In this document: positions 5,569-13,014 of the stretch, piece after piece
Layout of the letters: every line of letters starts with the position of its first letter
How positions within the stretch are numbered: position 1 is the stretch's first letter
DNA from: a virus
Length of the DNA stretch: 25,802 bases
Strand: one strand, 5' to 3'
Virus record (IMG/VR): IMGVR_UViG_3300030101_000096
Location: 4,524 to 30,325 of that record
The notes under the pieces: model-generated
Seen by the model: the letters and a program-made list of their open reading frames with translations, nothing else
What the model was told of the DNA's origin: nothing
Database searches by the model: none
Made by a program: the position numbers and the translations under genes

Positions 5569-6731
5569 TGGCGTTAGTAATAAACGACAGAGTAAAAGAA
5601 ACAACAACCACAACTGGTACTGGCACATTAAATTTAGCTGGTGCTGTAACTGGTTTTGAAACATTTGTTGCAGGAGTAGGTGATGGTAATACTACATACT
5701 ATGCAATCACATTGCCTGGCACAGCGGAGTTCGAAGTTGGTCTTGGTACTATTACTGATGCTAGTCCAGATACTTTAGCTAGAACTACAATAATAAGTAG
5801 CTCAAATAGTGATAGTGCAGTGAACTTTAGTGCAGGGACAAAAACTATTTTTTGTACACTACCAGCATCAAAGACAGTGTTTTTAGATGCAAGTGGGAAT
5901 ATAGTTGCAGCAAATGGTAGTAATTTAACTGCATTAAATGCCTCCAACCTATCAAGTGGCACTGTGCCAAATGCAAGATTAGACGCACAACTACAAGATG
6001 TTGCTGGATTAGCAGTAACAGATAGTGGCTTTATTGTAGGCGATGGATCTAATTTTGTTTTAGAAACTGGTGCAACAGTTAGAACATCTTTAGGGTTAGG
6101 CACATCTGCAACATTAGATACTGGTATTTCTAATACCAACGTAGCAAAATTCACATCTGGTGTTGCTGACAATGACTTTTTGCGTGTAGACGGAACATCA
6201 ATAGAGGGAAGATCAGCAAGTGAGGTGTTATCTGACATAGGTGGTCAAGCTAGTTTAACTTTTGGAATATCAAATACAAACGCAGTTAAGATAGACAGTT
6301 CAAGTGTTGCTGATGACGAGTTCGCTAGATTTACTGCTAATGGATTGGAAAGCAGAAGTACATCTGAAGTACTGTCCGACATAGGTGGTCAAGCGGCACT
6401 CACTTTTGGAATATCTGATACTAACATACCTATATTTACTAGTGGTGTAGCAGATGATGATTTTCTTAGAGTTGCAGGAACTTCTATTGAAGGTAGGTCA
6501 GCAAGTGAGGTGCTATCAGATATTGGTGGTCAGGCATCGTTAACCTTTGGCATAGCTAATACAAATGCTGTAAAGATAGATCATGCAAGTGTTGCTGATG
6601 ATGACTTTGCAAGATTTACAGCAAATGGATTAGAGGGTAGAAGTGCAGCAGAAACAAGAAGTGACATATCTGCAATAACATTAACAGAGGCATCAGATGA
6701 GGCAACGGCTTTAGCAATAGCGTTAGGATAA
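5568..6731 (+). CDS. Tail fibre protein with an alternating A-B-A-B shaft repeat
   Basis: A 387-residue fibre. The N-terminus (VINDRVKETTTTTGTGTLNL, then AGAVTGFETFVAGVGDGNTT and CTLPASKTVFLDASGN) is a common marine-phage fibre head that probably attaches to the tail. A linker (NASNLSSGTVPNARL) leads to about 190 residues made of four 47/48-residue units of two alternating types, each usually ending LSDIGGQA. The short C-terminus (EASDEATALAIALG) is weakly defined and no obvious receptor tip is present, so tip function may lie in neighbouring genes. ATG overlaps the preceding TAA (TAATG). The repeat is listed separately. Confidence 0.75.
   Translation: MALVINDRVKETTTTTGTGTLNLAGAVTGFETFVAGVGDGNTTYYAITLPGTAEFEVGLGTITDASPDTLARTTIISSSNSDSAVNFSAGTKTIFCTLPASKTVFLDASGNIVAANGSNLTALNASNLSSGTVPNARLDAQLQDVAGLAVTDSGFIVGDGSNFVLETGATVRTSLGLGTSATLDTGISNTNVAKFTSGVADNDFLRVDGTSIEGRSASEVLSDIGGQASLTFGISNTNAVKIDSSSVADDEFARFTANGLESRSTSEVLSDIGGQAALTFGISDTNIPIFTSGVADDDFLRVAGTSIEGRSASEVLSDIGGQASLTFGIANTNAVKIDHASVADDDFARFTANGLEGRSAAETRSDISAITLTEASDEATALAIALG
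6123..6692 (+). repeat. Four tandem fibre-shaft units of alternating types A-B-A-B
   Basis: Units begin at 6123 (A, 47 codons), 6264 (B, 48), 6408 (A, 47) and 6549 (B, about 48, with a diverged end). Type A carries FTSGVADxDFLRVxGTSIEG, type B carries SVADDxFARFTANGLExRS; the first three units end SEVLSDIGGQA and the fourth diverges to ETRSDISAI. The two A units agree at 35 of 37 residues from the FTSG threonine to the end of the unit, yet only 12 of those 37 codons are the same; thus the protein repeat is strong but the DNA repeat is weak. Confidence 0.9.
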
Positions 6732-6735
6732 TATT

Positions 6736-7092
6736 ATGGCGAATACATTTAAGGTTATAACAAGAGATGTTATGTCAGCGACTGCAAACACTGATGAAAC
6801 ACTTTACACAACACAATCTGGAAGCACTGTTGTTATTATAGGAATGACATTAGCTAATGTGCATACGGCACAAGTTACTGCAACAGTAAAACTTACATCT
6901 ACTACAACACAAACCAATCAAACACAAAATACCACTGCACATATAGTAAAAGATATTCCTTTGCCAGTAGGTTCTACAGTTGAGATAATGGCTGGTAATA
7001 AAATAATACTTAACGCAGGAGATATAATAAAAGTGGCTTGTTCAGTGGCAGATAAAGTATCTGTTATAATGAGTTACATGGAGATAACATAA
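6736..7092 (+). CDS. Small beta-rich tail protein
   Basis: A 118-residue protein with low charge and alternating polar/hydrophobic strands: SATANTDETLYTTQSGSTVV, IIGMTLANVHTAQVTATVKL, PLPVGSTVEIMAGNKIILN, AGDIIKVACSVADKVSVIMS. The layout, with one sheet of strands ending in a turn AGDIIKV and a final strand, looks like the small protein at 17323, and both resemble compact tail-collar or fibre-attachment domains of marine phages. No Cys-based or enzymatic motif. It lies between a long fibre and a short anchor gene, so it may cap or connect fibres. Function inferred from context. Confidence 0.55.
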   Translation: MANTFKVITRDVMSATANTDETLYTTQSGSTVVIIGMTLANVHTAQVTATVKLTSTTTQTNQTQNTTAHIVKDIPLPVGSTVEIMAGNKIILNAGDIIKVACSVADKVSVIMSYMEIT

Positions 7093-7093
7093 T

Positions 7094-7549
7094 ATGCCTT
7101 ATATCGGTAATCCTACAGTTGATAGATTTGTTACACCAAGAGCAGCTTCAGTTTTTTCTGGTGACGGATCAACAACTGCATTTACATTAGATGAAGCAGT
7201 TGGTACTGATGAAGATATTCTTGTATCTGTAGATGGCGTTATACAAGAGCCATCAGTCGCTTATGCAGTATCAAGTGGTACAACCTTAACATTCACTGCT
7301 GCACCATCTAGTAATTCTGGTAATAATATTTTTGTTTATTATCTTCATAGAACTATAGGCACAGTAACACCACCTCTTGAAATAAGTGGCACATACAAAG
7401 CCAGTGGTATATTTAGAACTAATGTGCAAACCCTATCAGATGATATTACAATAACTGCAACAGAAAATGCTAATGTTACAGGTCCGTTAACTGTAGCAAG
7501 TAATAAAACCATCACTGTTAATGATGGTGGAAGGCTAGTGATTTTATGA
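7094..7549 (+). CDS. Short tail-fibre anchor protein (MPYIG type)
   Basis: A 151-residue protein with GGAGA before the start. After PYIGNPTVDRFV it has a beta domain known from many marine fibres (ASVFSGDGSTTAFTLDEAVG, DEDILVSVDGVIQEPSVAYA, NIFVYYLHRT), followed by a small segment of shaft-like sequence (NVTGPLTVASNKTITVNDGG) and a stop. A full-length fibre would usually continue, so this gene looks like an anchor whose tip is supplied by the separately encoded proteins that follow. The gene at 10699 has a comparable MPYIG-type head. The last four bases (ATGA) overlap the next gene. Confidence 0.68.
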   Translation: MPYIGNPTVDRFVTPRAASVFSGDGSTTAFTLDEAVGTDEDILVSVDGVIQEPSVAYAVSSGTTLTFTAAPSSNSGNNIFVYYLHRTIGTVTPPLEISGTYKASGIFRTNVQTLSDDITITATENANVTGPLTVASNKTITVNDGGRLVIL

Positions 7550-7983
7550 GTAGTATATTTGTAGATACAATACGAAAAACTGGTGGCACTCTTGGCACTG
7601 ATATAAGAGTAGGAGCTACTTCAGTTTATGAGTCAGACAATAGCACAGGAACTACACAAAATTTAGTTCAAGGATTAGCAAAATGTTGGTTTCAAATAAC
7701 AGGTGTTTCGACTGCTTCCTTAAATGACAGTTTGAATGTTAGTAGTTTTAATGATGAAGGAACAGCTAATTATAAAATAACTTATTCAAACAATATGAAC
7801 AACACTACTTATTCATACTCAAATGGATCAGGTTGGGATGTGGGTGGAACAAACTCTACATATAATGGCACAGATAAAGATGAAATATTAACATCAACAC
7901 TAGAAATATATCATGTTAACGCTAGTGACGCAGCTACAGACGCTAATCTATCAATGGGTTCAATACATGGAGACTTAGCATGA
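7546..7983 (+). CDS. Tail-fibre tip paralog 1 (ends GDLA)
   Basis: A 145-residue protein. A short head (SSIFVDTIRKTGGTLGTDIR) leads to a tip domain with LAKCWFQIT, SLNDSLNVSSFNDEGTANYK, and ITYSNNMNNTTYSYS. This K-W ... NDS-N-SS ... D-G-Y-I-t-NNM signature occurs at the ends of many marine tail fibres and is shared with the next two genes. The C-terminus is SIHGDLA; its GGAGAC codons also serve as ribosome-binding site for the next gene. The gene overlaps both neighbours by four bases. A receptor-binding or fibre-tip role is inferred. Confidence 0.66.
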   Translation: MSSIFVDTIRKTGGTLGTDIRVGATSVYESDNSTGTTQNLVQGLAKCWFQITGVSTASLNDSLNVSSFNDEGTANYKITYSNNMNNTTYSYSNGSGWDVGGTNSTYNGTDKDEILTSTLEIYHVNASDAATDANLSMGSIHGDLA

Positions 7984-8423
7984 GTACAATCGTAACAGAC
8001 ACAATCACAGGCAAGTCCACTGCAACAACCATAACCATTGGCTCAACACCTGTAGTTAGTGCAAGTGCAAACTCTTTAACTATTAGAGGTGAGGGTTCAG
8101 CACAGACAAGTATTCAACAAGGTTTACTTAAAGCATGGTGTAACTACGATCAAGCAAGTGTAAACGATAGTTTTAATGTTGGATCTGTTACTGATAACGG
8201 AACTGGAGATTATGCAATAGTTTTTACTAATAATATGGCTAATATTAATTTTTCTGGTGGTGGACTTGGAGTTCACGATGCTGGTTCATATACTGCTTTT
8301 CAAACTTATGACCATGATGATCCAGCACAAACTATAAGATTGACTATTAATATGCAAAATGTAGAACAAAATAAACAAGATGCAGAACCAACTTGCACAT
8401 TAATAGCTGGAGACTTGGCATAA
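7980..8423 (+). CDS. Tail-fibre tip paralog 2 (ends GDLA)
   Basis: A 147-residue protein with the same plan as its neighbours. The head is STIVTDTITGKSTATTITIG, followed by LLKAWCNYDQASVNDSFNVG, SVTDNGTGDYAIVFTNNM, a variable part with GGGLGVHDAGSY and DHDDPAQTIRLTINM, and the C-terminus LIAGDLA. The conserved core is closest to the consensus I know for this tip domain; the middle and C-terminal parts differ from paralogs 1 and 3, as expected for receptor contact. It overlaps the preceding gene by four bases (ATGA) and the next by one (TAATG). Confidence 0.68.
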   Translation: MSTIVTDTITGKSTATTITIGSTPVVSASANSLTIRGEGSAQTSIQQGLLKAWCNYDQASVNDSFNVGSVTDNGTGDYAIVFTNNMANINFSGGGLGVHDAGSYTAFQTYDHDDPAQTIRLTINMQNVEQNKQDAEPTCTLIAGDLA

Positions 8424-8821
8424 TGGCAAACGGAACAATAGCATTTGATACATTAACAACAAGTGGGCAGATACAAGGAACTGCTAAATCAGTTGATACT
8501 GACTTTATTGTGAGTGGCTCTCCAAAGCATTGGGTAAATATTGACGGAGACACTCCCTCAGCAAGAAACTCTGTAAATAATGCTTCACTAACAGACAATG
8601 GAAACGGAGATTATACAATAACTAGAACAACAAACTTTGATGCAGTTGATTATTGTTGTCAAGGTGGTGGTAACAGTAGTGGTTCTGGAGATGGTAGAAT
8701 AACAGCATTAGCAGAAGGCACTCTATCAACATCTGCAAATCAAGTAAAAAATAGGAGTGATGCAAATGGAGTTCAAGATGATGCTCATGTAAATATATCA
8801 TTTATAGGAGATCTTGCATGA
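8423..8821 (+). CDS. Tail-fibre tip paralog 3 (ends GDLA)
   Basis: A 132-residue protein. The start is set at 8423 (TAATG, GGAGA upstream), not at an in-frame ATG ten codons earlier that lies inside the preceding gene. The head ANGTIAFDTLTTSGQIQGTA is fibre-like; then SPKHWVNIDGDTPSARNSVN and NASLTDNGNGDYTITRTTNF give the shared tip signature. A Cys pair (DYCC) and a Gly/Ser run (GGGNSSGSGDG) follow, and it ends SFIGDLA. It is the most diverged of the three. Four-base overlap with the next gene. Confidence 0.64.
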   Translation: MANGTIAFDTLTTSGQIQGTAKSVDTDFIVSGSPKHWVNIDGDTPSARNSVNNASLTDNGNGDYTITRTTNFDAVDYCCQGGGNSSGSGDGRITALAEGTLSTSANQVKNRSDANGVQDDAHVNISFIGDLA

Positions 8822-9306
8822 CAATAATTACACCAGAATTTCAAGGCACACATCTTTGGGATAGATTGTGTTGGGCAAAAGAAAAGCTAGAGCCAGTAAG
8901 AACAGAGTATTGTGTTGTATGGGAAGACCCTAAGAAACCTGATGAACCTGCAAAGGTTACACATCCTGATCCAAATTGGATGGCTTGTGCATTACAGGGT
9001 GGAATATTACCACCAGTTGAGGTATACTGGGAGTTAGCAAAGGATGAAGCAAAGATAGATTTTAAAAAACATACAAGAGGATATTTGTTACATAACACAA
9101 AACCAATAGAAGCTATGACAGAGAAAGAATGTGTCGAGTACTTGATTATGAAGGATTTACCTCGTCATGTTTGGATGAATTGGGATAAAGGCAACAAGCC
9201 TAGATTAGTTATATGTAGAAAAGAACAACTTCCTAGCACTAGAGTATGGCGAAATGCTTGGAAGATTAATGAAGAATTAACCATACAGAAAGATGAGGTG
9301 GCTTAA
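8818..9306 (+). CDS. Hypothetical accessory protein of the fibre locus, RNAW motif
   Basis: A 162-residue protein, not beta-repetitive and richer in charged and aromatic residues than its neighbours: HLWDRLCWAKEKLEPVRTEY, VWEDPKKPDEPAKVTHPDPN, then a central WELAKDEAKIDFKKHTRGYL, and late LPSTRVWRNAWKINEELTIQ. The PSxRxxRNAW ending corresponds to PSDRHFRNAWTL in the next protein, a motif I know from small proteins beside marine tail-fibre genes. A fibre assembly chaperone or adaptor is a reasonable guess, not established. Its start overlaps paralog 3 by four bases with GGAG seven bases upstream. Confidence 0.55.
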   Translation: MTIITPEFQGTHLWDRLCWAKEKLEPVRTEYCVVWEDPKKPDEPAKVTHPDPNWMACALQGGILPPVEVYWELAKDEAKIDFKKHTRGYLLHNTKPIEAMTEKECVEYLIMKDLPRHVWMNWDKGNKPRLVICRKEQLPSTRVWRNAWKINEELTIQKDEVA

Positions 9307-9678
9307 ATGGCAACAATAAACATAGTAGATAAAGATGGTAATACTATTGCAGCATCAGATGCAACTGTGCCATCAGACAGGCATTTCAGAAATGCCTGGA
9401 CATTATCTGGTAAAACCATAACAGAAGATCTAGCTGAATCTAAAAAGATTTTTCAAGATAAAATTAGAGAGGTTAGAACTCCGTTATTAGCAGCAGAAGA
9501 TGTTGTGTATATGAAAGCATTAGAGGCTGGAGATAGTTCTGCACAAACTGCAAGTGCAGCAACTAAGAAAAAGTTAAGAGATGCACCAGCAGCAAGTGCT
9601 ATATCAAGTGCAGATACAATAGCTAAGTTGAAAGCTGCATGGGATAAAGATTTGTTAGGCGATAGTCCTTACGCATAG
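9307..9678 (+). CDS. Hypothetical fibre-locus protein with FRNAW motif (chaperone-like)
   Basis: A 123-residue protein with GAGGT upstream; its ATG follows the previous TAA directly. The N-terminal part (INIVDKDGNTIAASDATVPS, DRHFRNAWTLSGKTITEDL) contains the motif shared with the protein before it; the rest is mainly helical (AESKKIFQDKIREVRTPLLA, VVYMKALEAGDSS, KKKLRDAPAASAISSADTIA) and ends LLGDSPYA. This combination is a recurrent unknown family of marine phages. Small helical proteins in this location often help fold or attach fibres, but nothing here proves that. Confidence 0.58.
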   Translation: MATINIVDKDGNTIAASDATVPSDRHFRNAWTLSGKTITEDLAESKKIFQDKIREVRTPLLAAEDVVYMKALEAGDSSAQTASAATKKKLRDAPAASAISSADTIAKLKAAWDKDLLGDSPYA

Positions 9679-9687
9679 GAGAGCTAA

Positions 9688-10398
9688 ATGGCATTAACAA
9701 AAATAGGTAAAGAGGGTGTAGCTGGTATATCTAATTCTAGTGATGCCACTGCCATAACCATATCTAGTGGTGAAGTTGTTACACTTGCAGATGACTTAAT
9801 AATAAAAGATTCTGGAACTATTGGCTCTGCATCTAAAACAGATGCAATAACAATAGCTAGTAGTGGTCTAGTTCAATTGACAAGCACAGGCATTGGTGCA
9901 GGAAGTCAAGTCTTTCAAGTCATAGATGACGGTGCAACATTATTTCAATTAAGAGCAGAAGATGGTAATGTTAGTTTTCCTCAATCAGGTGCAGGAATAT
10001 ATCTTGGTGTAACAGCAGGAAACTCAGCTAATTTACTAGACGATTTTGAAGAGGGTACTTGGACACCTGATATTAGAAATGCAGACAATGCAAATAGTTT
10101 TTCTACAGAGGATGGAACATATACAAAAATAGGTAATAGGGTATGTGTTACATTTCGTAATGATAGTGGCAATACTGGTGGTGGTGGCTCTGTACAAATT
10201 AGGAATTTACCTTTTAGCCATGATGGTCATTTTAGTGCAGTAGGTTTGGCTGCGGTAAATGGTGGTTCTTTAACTAATAGACAATATAATGTTACTGCTA
10301 ATAGTGGCACAACATTTCATTTATATAATGGTGGAAGTATAGATTCATCAACATTTTCATATGTTAGTGGGTTTGCTGTTTATATAACTAACTCATAA
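9688..10398 (+). CDS. Tail fibre with EEGTWTP-type C-terminal domain
   Basis: A 236-residue fibre with AGGAG before the ATG. Residues 1-100 form a head and short shaft (ALTKIGKEGVAGISNSSDAT, VVTLADDLIIKDSGTIG, VFQVIDDGATLFQLRAEDG). From about 110 the sequence LLDDFEEGTWTPDIRNADNA then GTYTKIGNRVCVTFRNDSG is a well-known fibre-tip module in marine phages. The remainder (QIRNLPFSHDGHFSAVGLAA, FHLYNGGSIDSSTFSY, GFAVYITNS) is variable beta structure that should form the exposed end. Likely a host-recognition fibre. Confidence 0.72.
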   Translation: MALTKIGKEGVAGISNSSDATAITISSGEVVTLADDLIIKDSGTIGSASKTDAITIASSGLVQLTSTGIGAGSQVFQVIDDGATLFQLRAEDGNVSFPQSGAGIYLGVTAGNSANLLDDFEEGTWTPDIRNADNANSFSTEDGTYTKIGNRVCVTFRNDSGNTGGGGSVQIRNLPFSHDGHFSAVGLAAVNGGSLTNRQYNVTANSGTTFHLYNGGSIDSSTFSYVSGFAVYITNS

Positions 10399-10407
10399 GG
10401 ATTTAAA

Positions 10408-10698
10408 ATGTCGTTAACAAAAACAATAGAAGTTCCAAAAATAGAAGTTGTAAATAATTGGACAATACAGGTGGCAACAGACACTGTAATAAAAGAAGAT
10501 GGTGTTGAGTTGAGTCGCTCTAGACATAGACATTCTCTTGAGCCATTTTTTTCACGAAAAAAAAGTGATGGTAAATGGGAACATACTGCGACAGATATTA
10601 GTAAAGAGACAGCAGCAGTTCAAGCGATTGCTACAGCAGCGTGGACTGAAGATATTAAAACAGCTTACAAAGCATATAGAGAGAGCCAAGAGAATTAA
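10408..10698 (+). CDS. Small conserved fibre-locus protein
   Basis: A 96-residue protein with AAGGAT before the start. It reads TKTIEVPKIEVVNNWTIQVA, TDTVIKEDGVELSRSRHRHS, a Lys-rich loop, and a helical C-terminus SKETAAVQAIATAAWTEDIK with AYKAYRESQEN. I recognise TKTIEV..KIEVV...VIxEDGxELSRSxHRH followed by TAxVQAI as a recurring small family between marine tail-fibre genes. No function is known to me; an assembly factor or fibre cap is possible. It abuts the next fibre gene without a gap. Confidence 0.6.
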   Translation: MSLTKTIEVPKIEVVNNWTIQVATDTVIKEDGVELSRSRHRHSLEPFFSRKKSDGKWEHTATDISKETAAVQAIATAAWTEDIKTAYKAYRESQEN

Positions 10699-11817
10699 AT
10701 GCCGTACATAGGAGTCAGCCCTTTTAATGGGGTCAGAAAAAAACATACATACACTGCCACGGCAAGTCAGACTAGTTTTAGTGGCGTTGGTGCAGAGGGT
10801 ATAACTTTAAGCTATAAAGATAGCACATTTGTTGATGTGTTTCAAAATGGCGTAAAGTTAGGTGAAGCAGATTATACGTCTACAAGTGGCACAGCTATTG
10901 TCTTAGCTCAAGGTGCATCATTAAATGATTTAATAGAAGTTGTTGTTTATGATGTGTTTAGTGTAGCAGATACTGTAAGTAAGGCAGATGGTGGTACGTT
11001 TGATGGTAATGTTACTATGGGCGGTACACTTGCAGTAACTAGTACGACAGCATTAACTGGAAATGCTACAATGGCAGGTACTCTTAATGTTACAGGTGAA
11101 ACTACTTTAGCTACACATCTTAATCTTGGTGATGGAGATATAATTAAACTTGGTGCTAGTGCAGATTTACAAATCCAACACGATGGTAGTGATTCTAAAA
11201 TTACTGATGGAGGCACTGGTAATCTAGTTCTAGACTCTGATGGCACAGAAGTGCGTATTATGAATGGTGCTGAATTTATGGGAAGATTTCAGAATAATGA
11301 TGCAGTAAAATTATTTTTTGACAATAGCAAAAAGTTTGAAACGACTTCTGCTGGTGCAACTGTTACTGGTTATTTACATCAAACTGCACCAGTCGTTTCA
11401 ATAATGTCGCATACAAGTCAAATAACTGTACCAGATAACTCTGTAACTGTCATACCTTTTCAAACAAGTGATGTTGACACACATAGTTTATATGATGCAA
11501 CAAATGACAGATTACTAATTACATCAGCATTTAATGGTCATTATTTTCAGATTACTTGGGCAGTAGCTGTAACTGGTGGAACAAATGGTGATAATATGTT
11601 TGGCTCTTTAAGAAAAAATGGCTCAGTAATACAAAATGATAATGTTTTTTTAACTGGAGATGAGGGCGAACAAATTACATTTCAAGGAACTTGGATTGGA
11701 ACTGTAGCAACTAATGACTACTTCGATTGTACTGCATTTTCAGATCAATCAAGTGGCACTAAAAATAGTTTACCTGGTTCAGCCAATAGTTTTTTAACAG
11801 CAATAAAAATATTTTAG
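10699..11817 (+). CDS. Tail fibre with a C1q-like C-terminal domain
   Basis: A 372-residue fibre. The head (PYIGVSPFNGVRKKHTYTAT, FVDVFQNGVKLGEADYTSTS, LNDLIEVVVYDVFSVADT) is a common anchor domain. The shaft contains typical alternating strands (FDGNVTMGGTLAVTSTTALT, GNATMAGTLNVTGETTLATH, IKLGASADLQIQHDGSDSKI, KKFETTSAGATVTG). Residues about 235-372 form a globular beta end (VTVIPFQTSDVDTHSLYDAT, ITSAFNGHYFQITWAVAV, GSLRKNGSVIQNDNVFLTGD, SFLTAIKIF) with the strand order of C1q/TNF-like trimeric tips. It is the most complete head-shaft-tip fibre of the locus and a strong adhesin candidate. Confidence 0.76.
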   Translation: MPYIGVSPFNGVRKKHTYTATASQTSFSGVGAEGITLSYKDSTFVDVFQNGVKLGEADYTSTSGTAIVLAQGASLNDLIEVVVYDVFSVADTVSKADGGTFDGNVTMGGTLAVTSTTALTGNATMAGTLNVTGETTLATHLNLGDGDIIKLGASADLQIQHDGSDSKITDGGTGNLVLDSDGTEVRIMNGAEFMGRFQNNDAVKLFFDNSKKFETTSAGATVTGYLHQTAPVVSIMSHTSQITVPDNSVTVIPFQTSDVDTHSLYDATNDRLLITSAFNGHYFQITWAVAVTGGTNGDNMFGSLRKNGSVIQNDNVFLTGDEGEQITFQGTWIGTVATNDYFDCTAFSDQSSGTKNSLPGSANSFLTAIKIF

Positions 11818-11827
11818 GAAATAGAAT

Positions 11828-12832
11828 ATGACCAAAGCAGCAGAATTAGCAAAGATGGGTGAAGTCCTAACCAATAGTCAGATTGGTGGTAGACGTAATG
11901 TTGTAATTAATGGTGGATTTCAATGTTGGCAAAGAGAAACCTCAATAACAGCTAGTGGTTTTAGTGCTGACAGGTGGAGGTCAACAACTGGGCTTAATGG
12001 TGCTATGACAATTAGCAGACAAGAATTTACAGCAGGACAAACAGATGTGCCAAGTAATCCTAAATATTTTTTTCGTCATGCACAAACTACTGCTTTTACA
12101 AATACTGGTTACAACAGTGACAGAACTCGTATTGAAGATGTAAGAACTTTAGCAGGTCAATTATGCACATTAACTTGGTACATGAAAGCAGATGCAAGTA
12201 GAACTGTAAGAGTTAATATTACACAAGACTTTGGTACAGGTGGTTCACCAAGTTCTGATGTGGAAACTGCTATTGTTTCAAGTCAAGCAATAACAACTTC
12301 TTTTGTGGAATACACTGTAACTTTTACTATGCCATCTATTAATGGAAAAACTATAGGCTCTAATGAGGACAGTTTTATTGAGTTAGGTTTTGATTATAGA
12401 GCAGAAGTTAATAATACTTTTACTATTGATATAGCGAATGTTCAACTAGAGGCAGGACAAGCCACACCATTTGAGCATAGGTCATTTGGGGAAGAACTAA
12501 TGTTGTGTAAAAGATATTGCAATGTTATAGCACCAATAAATGATGAGGCATTTACATTTGGTCATGCCAGATCTTCAACTACAGCGGTAGGTACAATTAG
12601 ATTACACCCAGTTATGAGAGGAACACCTACACTTGCTTTTTCTGGTGTTACTGAATTTCAAGTTCAACATGCTAATTCTGCTACTCAAACATCAGGTATG
12701 GCAGCAGGTGAATTAAGCACAGAAGGTGTTACACTTAATGCGACTGTAGGAAGTGGATTAACAACAGGGCAAGGTATAGAGATACGAGAACACACTACTG
12801 GTGCTACAGTTACAATAGATGCAGAACTATAG
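11828..12832 (+). CDS. Tail-fibre/receptor-binding protein with a carbohydrate-binding-like beta sandwich
   Basis: A 334-residue protein with AGGA upstream. A short helix (KAAELAKMGEVLTNSQIGGR) leads to NVVINGGFQCWQRETS (about 24-38) and SADRWR, then strands TLTWYMKADASRTVRVNITQ, ITTSFVEYTVTFTMPS and ANVQLEAGQATPFEHRSFGE near 202-220, followed by ELMLCKRYCNV. This N-GGF-W-R ... ADRW ... QLE-G..TPFE.RS..EEL..C.RY series is a familiar phage structural module resembling carbohydrate-binding modules and ends of tail fibres. The last hundred residues are beta-type and probably form an additional tip. It may bind surface sugar; no glycosidase residues are recognisable. Confidence 0.72.
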   Translation: MTKAAELAKMGEVLTNSQIGGRRNVVINGGFQCWQRETSITASGFSADRWRSTTGLNGAMTISRQEFTAGQTDVPSNPKYFFRHAQTTAFTNTGYNSDRTRIEDVRTLAGQLCTLTWYMKADASRTVRVNITQDFGTGGSPSSDVETAIVSSQAITTSFVEYTVTFTMPSINGKTIGSNEDSFIELGFDYRAEVNNTFTIDIANVQLEAGQATPFEHRSFGEELMLCKRYCNVIAPINDEAFTFGHARSSTTAVGTIRLHPVMRGTPTLAFSGVTEFQVQHANSATQTSGMAAGELSTEGVTLNATVGSGLTTGQGIEIREHTTGATVTIDAEL

Positions 12833-12840
12833 GAGTCTCA

Positions 12841-13014
12841 ATGAATATAACATCAGCAAAATATGTTCAGGGTTTAAGTAAAACTAACATAAATGTTAAA
12901 GCTACAATAGATGGTAAAGAAATGTTTGTACCAATAGACGAGAACAATAGACATTACGCAGAAATAAAAGCACAAGTAGACGCAGGAACTTTAACTATAG
13001 AGGATGCAGATTAA
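12841..13014 (+). CDS. Small conserved fibre-locus protein, 57 residues
   Basis: ATG at 12841 has AGGAG (within the preceding gene's TATAGGAG stop region) seven bases upstream; TAA at 13012-13014. The sequence has NITSAKYVQGLSKTNINVKA, then TIDGKEMFVPIDENNRHYAE and a helix IKAQVDAGTLTIEDAD. The pattern DGKxMFVPIDxxNRHYxxI...AGTLTIxDAD is one I know from small proteins beside fibre genes in marine phages; it could be a fibre chaperone. It is shorter than common gene-calling limits but the ribosome-binding site, tiling and motif make it convincing. It shares TAATG with the next gene. Confidence 0.7.
   Translation: MNITSAKYVQGLSKTNINVKATIDGKEMFVPIDENNRHYAEIKAQVDAGTLTIEDAD

Noticed and set aside
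5699-6238. Minus-strand open frame (179 codons) opposite the fibre at 5568
   Set aside because: A mirror of the repetitive fibre codons; no ribosome-binding site and no family likeness.
8393-8422. Earlier ATG for tip paralog 3
   Set aside because: It lies inside the GDLA end of paralog 2; the GGAGA ribosome-binding site serves the ATG at 8423.
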